From Candidatus Woesearchaeota archaeon (GTDB lineage: Archaea > Nanobdellota > Nanobdellia > Woesearchaeales > GW2011-AR4), in contig JACPMS010000084.1 of assembly GCA_016185875.1 (NCBI GenBank), positions 1 to 11,958 on the forward strand: a stretch of DNA of 11,958 bases, read 5' to 3'. Shown here one piece after another: positions 1 to 7,300 of this stretch. The number at the start of each line of letters is the position of its first letter. Within the stretch, counting starts at the first letter, position 1. The translations under genes and the position numbers were made by a program. The notes below the pieces were generated by a model, which saw nothing but the letters and a program-made list of their open reading frames with translations, searched no databases and was not told the DNA's origin.

Positions 1-1
1 A

Positions 2-43
2 ATTGGTGACTTTATGGTTGTTGCTGAAGAGGATATTATTTAG
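2..43 (+). CDS. C-terminal end of an unidentified upstream gene (partial)
   Basis: The second forward frame is open from the window edge and reads IGDFMVVAEEDII before a TAG stop at 41-43. The acidic, hydrophobic ending looks like a real protein C-terminus, and the stop lies just before the AT-rich leader of the next gene on the same strand. Thirteen residues are too few to name the gene. The ending vaguely recalls GroES-type co-chaperonins, but this is not enough for an assignment. Confidence 0.45.
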   Translation: MGDFMVVAEEDII

Positions 44-96
44 CATTAAATTTTTAAACGTCGCTTGTTTTCTTGATTAAGATTATTGGGGGTTAA
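44..96 (+). promoter_or_regulatory. Putative promoter and leader of the RfcS gene
   Basis: An AT-rich element, ATTAAATTTTTAAA (45-58), resembles an archaeal TATA region with TTTAAA at its end. Transcription would be expected to start about 25 nt downstream, leaving a leader of roughly 15-20 nt. A G-run (GGGGG, 88-92) lies 4 nt before the ATG at 97 and could act as a weak, non-canonical Shine-Dalgarno site. The assignment is by pattern only. Confidence 0.4.
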
Positions 97-1059
97 ATGC
101 AGCCAGAAAACGCTCTGTGGACTGAGAAATATAGGCCATCGGATTTCTCTGAAATTAAGGGCCAAAAGGAGATAGTAAAGAGGGTAAAAGCCTTTGTTGA
201 GCAGCAGAATCTGCCCCATCTTCTTTTTGCAGGCCCTGCTGGAGTTGGCAAGACAAGCTTGTCATTGGTGATAGCAAAAAAATTGTTCAGGGACTTATGG
301 AGGCAGAATTTTCTTGAGCTGAATGCAAGTGACGAAAGGGGCATTGATATAATAAGAAACAAAGTCAAGGATTTTGCAAGGACAAGGGCAATTGGAAATG
401 TGCCTTTCAAGATAATCTACCTTGACGAGTGCGATGCCCTGACAAGAGAGGCCCAGCAGGCATTGAGAAGGACAATGGAGAATTATACGCAAACATGCAG
501 ATTTATTCTTTCAGCGAACTATTCCTCAAAGATAATAGAGCCAATCCAAAGCAGATGCGTGATTTTCAGGTTCAAGCCATTGGAAAAAAAAGACATCTTT
601 GCCATTATAGAAAAAATTGCAGATGATGAGAAGATAAAGATAGATGAAAAGGCAAAAGAGGCTTTGTATGAAATATCAGAAGGGGACTGCAGAAGGCTCG
701 AAAACATATTGCAAAGCTCAGCAGCGGTAACTAACCACATTACAGAGGACTTGATACACTCGACTGCCTCAATTGCAAAGCCAAAGGAGGTGAAAGAGGT
801 TCTGGAGCTGGCAATAAGCAACAAGTTCATCGAAGCAAGAAATAAGCTGCTGGACTTGATGCTGAATTATGGCTTGGCTGGCATTGACATAATAAAGCAA
901 ATCCAAAAGGAAATACTTGAGTTAAGCATTGACAACAAATCAAAAATGCTGCTCATAGAAAAATGCGGCGAAATAGAGTTCAGGATGACAGAAGGCTCTG
1001 ACGAGTTTGTGCAGTTAGAGGCTCTGCTTAGCCAGTTTGCGTTAGTTGGAAATTATTAA
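97..1059 (+). CDS. rfcS: Replication factor C small subunit (clamp loader ATPase)
   Basis: Small subunit of the archaeal clamp loader, which uses ATP to open the PCNA ring and load it at primer-template junctions during DNA replication. The 320-residue length is typical for archaeal RfcS. Visible landmarks: the N-terminal W-T-E-K-Y-R-P signature (8-14), Walker A GPAGVGKT (46-53), Walker B with L-D-E-C-D (109-113), sensor 1 near SANYSSKII, and the SRC motif with its arginine finger (152-154). The remaining C-terminal half matches the helical lid and collar region. No intein is present, although archaeal rfc genes often carry one. The large subunit is not in the window. Its stop codon overlaps the stop of the convergent lipoprotein gene. 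The assignment rests on motif content and order and is secure. Confidence 0.97.
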   Translation: MQPENALWTEKYRPSDFSEIKGQKEIVKRVKAFVEQQNLPHLLFAGPAGVGKTSLSLVIAKKLFRDLWRQNFLELNASDERGIDIIRNKVKDFARTRAIGNVPFKIIYLDECDALTREAQQALRRTMENYTQTCRFILSANYSSKIIEPIQSRCVIFRFKPLEKKDIFAIIEKIADDEKIKIDEKAKEALYEISEGDCRRLENILQSSAAVTNHITEDLIHSTASIAKPKEVKEVLELAISNKFIEARNKLLDLMLNYGLAGIDIIKQIQKEILELSIDNKSKMLLIEKCGEIEFRMTEGSDEFVQLEALLSQFALVGNY

Positions 1060-2069
1060 GAAATATCCGCCAAGTGCTTGACTAAAATTTTTGTTTCTTT
1101 ATTGTCCAAAACATTGTAGTCTAGCTTTATGTCAATGGTTTTTTCAAGGTCCGACCTGTCTGTGCTTAAGTCAGCAGTGCATGTCAAAGTCCTTTTTCCA
1201 TTAACCAGTGTAACAACCCCTATACTGCCACTATCTAAGCCTCCGCATTTTGGATTTTGAACAACTGGGTCGCCTGTGGTTATTAATTCAACCTTAACCT
1301 TGTTTTCAATTTCTCTTCTCTTTTTTGGGTCCCTTGGGCATGCTTGGTCAAAGCCGCTGTTTGGAGTAATGTCACTTTTATCCCTGAAGATATCCACATT
1401 TCCATTCAGTGAGATATCAAAACTGAAAGACAATTTATCTTTTCCGATTACACTTTGCCTGAAATTAACTACTTGCACAGGTGCTGAAGAGCTAAATACT
1501 GTCCTGCTTCCAGTGGGTTTGCAAAGGCCGTCATCCCTGACATTGATCATATCCCTCAATATGCAGAGTTTGGTAGATGCTCTTGTTTGATAAGCATAGC
1601 ACACATCTGCCCTGAAGGTAAACTCCGTGTTGCCGCTGAATTTTCTTGGCCTGTAATCATCCCTGCTTTTCGGGAAAGATGCAAATGTGGTTGTTCCTTC
1701 AATTATATTTCCTTCAGCATCGCGCTTTTTCGCTTCCAAACCGTCTTCTGGCACTTGCTCTCTGTTATCGTCTTGCACTGCATTAAAGTCCTCAGGATCA
1801 AAGCCGACAAGGTTTATTTTAACATCACTTTTCTCAACTTTAAATTCGCCGTCATTCTTCAGCCTTACAATTGCCTTAAATCCAAAGGTTTCATCATCAG
1901 TCACTTCTGGCGGAGGGCTGTCTTTTTCAAAATTCATTGTAATTCCAGCTGTTCCTCCTATGAAGGGCGTTCTTGGCGCTCCTCCAGTGGCTGCCCCGCT
2001 TTGCTTGCAGGCAGACAATGCCAGAACCAAGCTAATAAGCAGTGCAATAACATAATACTTCTTGTTCAT
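1056..2069 (-). CDS. Secreted lipoprotein, paralogue 1 of a three-gene tandem family
   Basis: Function unknown; predicted to be lipid-anchored on the outer face of the membrane. From the ATG at 2069 it encodes 337 residues. An extension to a TTG at 2084 is possible, but that stretch contains the ribosome binding site (AGAGGA, 2078-2073), so the ATG is preferred. Residues 1-20 form a signal peptide (NKK, then hydrophobic) ending in lipobox L-S-A-C, with Cys21 as the lipidation site. The mature part has a G-x-x-G-I-x-M-x-F...PPP segment (about 39-53), a K-N-D-G-E-F beta stretch, then C157-Y-A-Y-Q-T...C169 and C183. The C-terminus (IDIKLDYNV...KILVKH) corresponds to the LSYGY...LIKK ending of its two neighbours. 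It is the most diverged of the three and has its own TATA box. A beta-sandwich fold is inferred. Confidence 0.88.
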   Translation of the reverse strand: MNKKYYVIALLISLVLALSACKQSGAATGGAPRTPFIGGTAGITMNFEKDSPPPEVTDDETFGFKAIVRLKNDGEFKVEKSDVKINLVGFDPEDFNAVQDDNREQVPEDGLEAKKRDAEGNIIEGTTTFASFPKSRDDYRPRKFSGNTEFTFRADVCYAYQTRASTKLCILRDMINVRDDGLCKPTGSRTVFSSSAPVQVVNFRQSVIGKDKLSFSFDISLNGNVDIFRDKSDITPNSGFDQACPRDPKKRREIENKVKVELITTGDPVVQNPKCGGLDSGSIGVVTLVNGKRTLTCTADLSTDRSDLEKTIDIKLDYNVLDNKETKILVKHLADIS

Positions 2070-2108
2070 TTTTCCTCTTGTCAATGGATTTATTTATTTT
2101 AATGTTGG

Positions 2109-2122
2109 TATATAAAGTTTTT
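2109..2122 (-). promoter_or_regulatory. TATA box and BRE-like element of lipoprotein 1
   Basis: Read on the bottom strand this is AAAAACTTTATATA, a purine-rich BRE-like stretch followed by a good archaeal TATA box (TTTATATA, 2116-2109). The expected start site, about 2085-2088, gives a short leader that contains the AGAGGA ribosome binding site before the ATG at 2069. An almost identical element precedes lipoprotein 2, which suggests promoter and gene were duplicated together. Confidence 0.6.
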
Positions 2123-2160
2123 GGTTTGGATTCGAAGTTTTTTAACGAGCAGTTATATCA

Positions 2161-2811
2161 TCAAGTCTCTTCTCCTCCACGTGGTCGAACATAGTCAGGT
2201 ACTGTTGGGGACTCCGTTGTGGGTGTTATTGGAGTTTCAGCAGCACCACCAAAACCAGCGCTAGTTTCCTTCTTTATCAGTATCTTTTTTTCTGCTGTGT
2301 TTCTGTAGCCATAACTTAATCTAATCGACAAAGGTGTTGTGTAAGCAGAAATTTTATTGCTATATGCACTACTTGGGAGTTCACAAATTACGAAACCCTC
2401 TCCATTTATGATTCTTATATTACCGGAAGTATCCTTAACATTGCCATCAACAAAAGGCCCACATGTCAATGGATTGTTAGATATTTTAACAGAGAGTATT
2501 CTTACTCTATCTACGTCTTCTCTTTGTATCTTTGTTTGGCTCTCTTGTCCATATGGATCACATTTATTATATGCAGCATAAGTGGTTAGCACATCACCAT
2601 TTCCGACATTTCTTATCGTTATTTTAAACTGTGTCTTTGTTGCAAAAGCCTCTTCATCAATTTTTGTAATAGCTACTGGAGCACCTTGATTTGATAATGC
2701 AATGTTTTGCACTTCACAAACCTTTTTTTCCTTTATTGTTGAATAAGGATTTGGGTCTATGCACACAGAAGGACCAGCTACAGTCTCGTAAGGGTAACAC
2801 GCTGTCGCCAA
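2161..2811 (-). CDS. C-terminal portion of lipoprotein paralogue 2, separated by an in-frame TAA
   Basis: This is the downstream half of a broken lipoprotein gene. The open frame can start at a TTG (2811), giving 216 residues without any signal peptide. It lies in the same frame as the upstream half (2830-3291); translating across the gap gives LNV-stop-KYEPVLLATACYPYET. It aligns with lipoprotein 3: CYPYET followed 11 residues after the first Cys by a second Cys, then K-K-V-C, then SNQGAPVAITK (SNGQGAPVAVTK in the paralogue), then a near-end T-P-L-S-I-R-L-S-Y-G-Y...LIKK. It adds a Thr/Pro-rich tail (PITPTTESPTVP) that the paralogues lack. No convincing ribosome binding site precedes the TTG. 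Independent translation would leave the product in the cytoplasm. It is either a decaying gene, a strain-level nonsense mutation, a sequencing error or a readthrough product. Confidence 0.7.
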   Translation of the reverse strand: MATACYPYETVAGPSVCIDPNPYSTIKEKKVCEVQNIALSNQGAPVAITKIDEEAFATKTQFKITIRNVGNGDVLTTYAAYNKCDPYGQESQTKIQREDVDRVRILSVKISNNPLTCGPFVDGNVKDTSGNIRIINGEGFVICELPSSAYSNKISAYTTPLSIRLSYGYRNTAEKKILIKKETSAGFGGAAETPITPTTESPTVPDYVRPRGGEET

Positions 2812-2829
2812 TAATACTGGCTCGTATTT

Positions 2830-3291
2830 TTAAACATTTAATCTGTTAATATCCAGTTCACCACTAAAAGTTAGTATGTCTTGACCGCCATTTGGGTTTA
2901 TAGTGCTTTTACCTTCCAAATTTCTAACATTTAATATACCCGGATTAGGGTCTTTTGATTTAAATTTAATAATATTAGGATCATAGCCACTTAAAAAAAT
3001 TTTACCAAGGTTGAGCCCTTCAGTAACATCTTCAGGCTGGGGAAACGCACCTTTATTCCTAATGTCCAGAACAACATCAAACACATGTGTTTCAGGAGGA
3101 GCACCTTGCTCAACAACAATCTTTGCAGGCGGAGCGTTAGGCAAAAAATTTAAAGCAATGCCTTCTGTTCCTGTCCTTATCTCTTCCAAGGCTTTCTGTG
3201 TGTCTTTTTTGCCCCCTATTTTGCATCCAGAAATTGAAATTAACAGAACTAGGAATACTGTGATAATAATATTTTTTTTCAATTTTATCAC
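2830..3291 (-). CDS. N-terminal portion of lipoprotein paralogue 2, truncated by an in-frame TAA
   Basis: Upstream half of the interrupted lipoprotein gene; 153 residues from a GTG at 3291. A TTG at 3282 is an alternative start, with GAGTGAT before it. The signal peptide (KLKKN, then hydrophobic) ends in S-I-S-G-C, with Cys23 (GTG numbering) as lipidation site, so the product would still be exported and anchored. The mature part carries the family pattern G-T-E-G-I-A-L-N-F...A-P-P, D-I-R-N-K-G-A-F, L-S-G-Y-D-P and N-L-E-G-K-S-T-I-N, as in lipoprotein 3. The TAA (2832-2830) falls exactly where lipoprotein 3 continues into its second half. Without the stop the whole gene would encode 376 residues, against 337 and 347 for its neighbours. 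The truncated product would be a single-domain lipoprotein. Confidence 0.75.
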   Translation of the reverse strand: MIKLKKNIIITVFLVLLISISGCKIGGKKDTQKALEEIRTGTEGIALNFLPNAPPAKIVVEQGAPPETHVFDVVLDIRNKGAFPQPEDVTEGLNLGKIFLSGYDPNIIKFKSKDPNPGILNVRNLEGKSTINPNGGQDILTFSGELDINRLNV

Positions 3292-3316
3292 TCTTTAATA
3301 AAAAATTGGAGTTTGT

Positions 3317-3332
3317 GTATATAAAAGTTTTT
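3317..3332 (-). promoter_or_regulatory. TATA box and BRE-like element of lipoprotein 2
   Basis: The bottom strand shows a run of A followed by CTTTTATATA (TATA part 3326-3318), nearly the same as the element upstream of lipoprotein 1. It sits 27 nt upstream of the GTG start at 3291 and directly abuts or overlaps the stop codon of lipoprotein 3 (3333-3331). Lipoprotein 2 therefore probably has its own promoter and a very short leader. Confidence 0.6.
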
Positions 3333-4374
3333 ATCTGGCGATTTTTTGAATTAAATAATTCGCTGATATTGATTGTGTGTAGCCATAGCTTAATACTATC
3401 TTAAGCGGCGTTAAATATGAGTCTTGATTGGCGCTAACTCCGCCTTTTTCCTTTAAGGCGCACCATATAATATCCTTTTTATCTTTAAGCTTTATGTGAC
3501 CTCGTTCGTTGCTGCCCAGTTTTTTTTGCAGCTGGCATTCAAGTTGAGTCCCAGACAAATAAGCATCAACATAGACAATATTCAAGTCTTCATGTGTAGT
3601 ACTGCTTTGCGTACAGAATTTATCAACAACTTCTCTTCTTATCACTGTGCCTTGCCCCTTGTTCTCAACATAAATCAGGAATTGAGGTACAACATTTCCA
3701 TAACCTTGCGGGCTTTGCTGTGATTCTTGGCTTGGAAGCATTTGCATTTCTACTTTAGTTACAGCAACAGGCGCTCCCTGGCCATTACTAAAGACCATAT
3801 CCTGCAGTTTGCAGACTTTTTTCCCAGGTCTAATGCCGCTTATATCAGTATCCACACAAACAGTGCTGCTTAAAACTGTTTCATAGGGATAGCATAAAGT
3901 TGCAATAACTGTAGAAGGGTGCGCTTCGCTTTGCGGATCAACTTTTCCTGCTTGAATGTTATAGCTTATTACTTCTTCTTCGCCTTTCTGGTTTATAGTG
4001 CTTCTTCCTTCTAAGTTAAAACTAGCTGCATTTTCTTTGACTTTTTCTATTTTTCCACCTGTCAATAACTCTACTTTTTTTGTGTAATCTTTTTCAATGC
4101 CAAGTGATAATATTGATTTATCATTGTCCTTTAAACTAAAAGCTCCTTTATTCCCCACTTTTATTACAGTTGGAAATACATCCCCTTCAAACACTTTTTG
4201 TGGAGGAGTATTTTTAAGAAATTCCAATGTTAAGCCAGCAAAACCAACCCTGACATCTATGTCTTTTGTTGTTGTTTTAGTAGTGCTTGTAGTACAACCT
4301 AGAATAAAGAGAAGAATAAAAAAGATAATTAGAATTCTCTTTTTGTTTTGAGCCAATAAGATTAATTTTAGCAT
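3331..4374 (-). CDS. Secreted lipoprotein, paralogue 3 of the tandem family (intact)
   Basis: Function unknown; 347 residues, predicted to be anchored by a lipid on the outer membrane face. The signal peptide runs to lipobox F-I-L-G-C (Cys27), followed by a Ser/Thr-rich linker (TTSTTKTTTK). Domain 1 (about 42-130) has the family marks G-L-T-L-E-F-L-K-N-T-P-P, V-G-N-K-G-A-F and N-L-E-G-R-S-T-I-N. Domain 2 begins near C161-YPYET...C173, then K-K-V-C188 and SNGQGAPVAVTK, and ends with T-P-L-K-I-V-L-S-Y-G-Y...LIQK. The ATG is well supported: AGGTGG (4387-4382) lies 7 nt upstream. The gene starts 17 nt after the stop of the large SLT protein, so the two are probably one transcript and may work together. 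It is the best reference for repairing the broken lipoprotein 2. Confidence 0.92.
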   Translation of the reverse strand: MLKLILLAQNKKRILIIFFILLFILGCTTSTTKTTTKDIDVRVGFAGLTLEFLKNTPPQKVFEGDVFPTVIKVGNKGAFSLKDNDKSILSLGIEKDYTKKVELLTGGKIEKVKENAASFNLEGRSTINQKGEEEVISYNIQAGKVDPQSEAHPSTVIATLCYPYETVLSSTVCVDTDISGIRPGKKVCKLQDMVFSNGQGAPVAVTKVEMQMLPSQESQQSPQGYGNVVPQFLIYVENKGQGTVIRREVVDKFCTQSSTTHEDLNIVYVDAYLSGTQLECQLQKKLGSNERGHIKLKDKKDIIWCALKEKGGVSANQDSYLTPLKIVLSYGYTQSISANYLIQKIAR

Positions 4375-4381
4375 TATTGTC

Positions 4382-4387
4382 CACCTG
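4382..4387 (-). promoter_or_regulatory. Strong Shine-Dalgarno site coupling lipoprotein 3 to the SLT gene
   Basis: AGGTGG on the bottom strand is a near-perfect archaeal Shine-Dalgarno sequence, 7 nt before the ATG at 4374. It lies in the 17-nt gap after the TAA (4394-4392) of the large membrane protein. This fixes the start of lipoprotein 3 and argues for translation from a shared mRNA rather than a separate promoter. Confidence 0.75.
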
Positions 4388-4391
4388 AATG

Positions 4392-7300
4392 TTAGCCTAA
4401 TGGTACAAAAATAGCTGTATCATCAACCGATTTAACGACAGGGGTCTCGGCGTAATTTGACTCTGCAACATCACTATATGCAGTAATTCTGTAATAATAA
4501 TTAACCTCATCTTCTACATTTTTATCTACATATTTTGTTTCTGCACTATCATAAGAGGCTGTACTTTCACCTGTTTGTTGTTTATAGCGATACACAAGAT
4601 ATCTAACACTTGGTGTAGGGGACGCACTCCAAGAAACGGTTATACTCTTACCTGTATTTGGTGTATCTACAGCTCTGGCATTAGTTGGAGGAAGTGGTTT
4701 TTGAGTTGAACCTACAGAAGCAGTTTCGTCCTCGGTTGATTGAGATGGTACATCTTCACTTGAAATTATACTCCTAATACCACTATTATCAACTATCACA
4801 CCATCCTTTATTTTGTTGTATTTATCTATTACCCTTTCAACATAATTTACAGTGCCATCTACACAATTTTGTATGCATTTAGATTTATCTTTGGAATCTT
4901 TACATGCCTTTTCGCATTTAGCTTCTGGTCTGCAACCTAATCCATTGTACGCTCTCAAAGCAGCTTCTACGCCTTTGTAATTTGAGTATTTTCTATAACG
5001 TTCTGGTTGCACACTTGGTGGGCAGTATTTGGCAAGAAGAGATGGTGGTATGCCTCCTTTATATTTGTCATAATTATCTCTTAAAATTTTTATTCCCATT
5101 TGTATATTGCAATCTCTATCATATATGGTCTTTCCATTGCAAACTGAACTGGCAAGACTTTCATGCTTTTTATTTATCTGCATCATACCAACACTACTTT
5201 TATCATAACTTGTCAAAATTTGTTCAGACCCGCAATAAAGTTCATCACTTTTTTTGCAGTTATGCCAATAATTTTTTCCACTTTCTGAGCAGCAATGTCT
5301 CCACCCACTTTCAATAAGAGATAGAGCTGCAATCAAATCTGGTCTAAATCCTTGTAACCAAATGTCTGCACCAGGCTGAAATTCTAGTGGGATCTTTACT
5401 AGTGGTTCTGGAACTGTTGATATCACTTCTACTGGCAATGACTCCACATTAATAGTTACAGAATTCTCAAGCAGGTAATTGTATCTTGCTCTAACTCTAA
5501 AGTACCTTGTAGTTATTGGTGTATCATCCAAAAGTTTCTTTGGCTTCGTATCAAAACGGCATACAAAGCTTCTGTGCTTGTCTATGTCTTTATTTAAATC
5601 TTTAAATTCAAGGCTGCCTACATCTAATGCATAACCATTATATTTCTCCTTAGTAGGACCTTCTCCTTCACCAACTTCGAATAGGAAATCACATTCTTTT
5701 TCACAATTTTTATTGGTAATTGAACATTCATTTATACAATTGCTAAGCTTAATTTCAACACTGTGTGGATCCTCTGTATCATCCTTCTTGAATGCATTAC
5801 TGCACGCATCCACGCATGGTTTATAAACAGTATCATCACAAGTTCTTTTACATTTTGTTGAGTCGTACTCCACAAAAGGCATACTGCAAGGACACTTTAA
5901 CCTTTCCACAGAATTTTTTTCTGCACTACAACTTTTAATATCTGGAAGTTCAACGCCAGGAGGAGTTAATAAAATAAGCTCTGTTATGTTTTTAATCTTG
6001 CCGTCCCATCTTGAAATTATTCTCTTATCTTTATCTTGAATTTCTTTTCTGTTGGTTAAAGTAATTCCTATCGCTGGTTTGACAGCATAACCCTCGCTTA
6101 CCGTAATGGGGAGTTGTCCTACATCAAGCCCGATTTCAACAGGACCATTCGTATGCACTGCTGCTGGCTTTTTATCCTTAATCCCTAATTCTGTAAGAGG
6201 GTCTAAATTTTCTCGTGAATAAGCCCTAAATCTGTCTCTATCCATAAAGTAAGCCTTGATATAAGCATCTGTTCCAAAATTATACTCTGCTGAAAATGTT
6301 ATAATGTTTTGACCTGGCTTAATCTCCTTGTCTTTTTCCTCTTTTTTTGGAGGCAAAAATGTACATTCTGTGTCAACTTCCTCTAATGTAAAAATTGGAA
6401 ATTTTATATCAGGTATTATCTTATCTGCTCTTATCTTTTTATTGTCTTTCCACCTATAACAGCTGAAATTGATGATTACGGCATCTTGATAAGTTTTGCT
6501 TCTTATTGAGCCCCATACTGTTATAGGCTCATCAGTATAAAACTTAGGATCAGCGGCTCTTAAATTACTAAAATATACCCCTAAGCTTTCATATCTATTT
6601 TTCTCAACATTGCCTCTGTAAAGACCTGCTGTGGCTATATCAAGCCTGCTTTCGATTAGTTCTGTAAGCTTGTCTTTAAATTGGCTATAGAAATCTTTAT
6701 AATCAGCTCCTCTTATTGCTTCAAATTGTATACTTGTGGCTTCAACTCCAATTGATTGAATTGTGAATATCAAAAATATCCCAAGAACAAAAAACAATGA
6801 CGCTAAAGCATAAGTACTTTCTGCTCTGAGATAACAGTAAAATAAAACAAACAATACTAGCATTGGAATAAACTTAAACACCTCAATTCCAGAATTCCAA
6901 AGAAGTCCATATCCGTAAAAATCAGCTATAATAAGCCCAGGAATCAGTATATGCCAAAAAGCTGGGTTTTCTTTCTCTAAACGAGCTATATAACCAAATC
7001 CAAATATTAAGATGTAAAGAACATGTAAATCTGCTCTTATATTTCTTATCCAACCAATATTCACCCAAAAAAAAGAGAATACAAAAGCCATAAAAATATA
7101 AGTTGGGTAACTAGCCATATCTGTGCCAGCAAATTTATCTTTTAAAAAGAAGAATGCAATAAACATAAAAATTATTAATGCTAAAAATATATAATTTACA
7201 TAATTAAACTGTAGAGTTTTAAATGCATTATCTTTGCCAAATAAACCAAACATCAAAAATAAGGCTATAATAGTGGCTGGTACACCAAAACCAATACCAA

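Noticed and set aside
2..43. Upstream fragment as a GroES-type co-chaperonin
   Set aside because: Only a loose resemblance over 13 residues; not enough to name it.
2830..2832. Reassignment of TAA to a sense codon
   Set aside because: TAA is the normal stop of rfcS, lipoproteins 1 and 3, the SLT protein and Pelota in the same window.
2809..2835. Frameshift as the cause of the split lipoprotein
   Set aside because: Both halves are in the same frame, so no single insertion or deletion is involved; only the TAA codon interrupts the gene.
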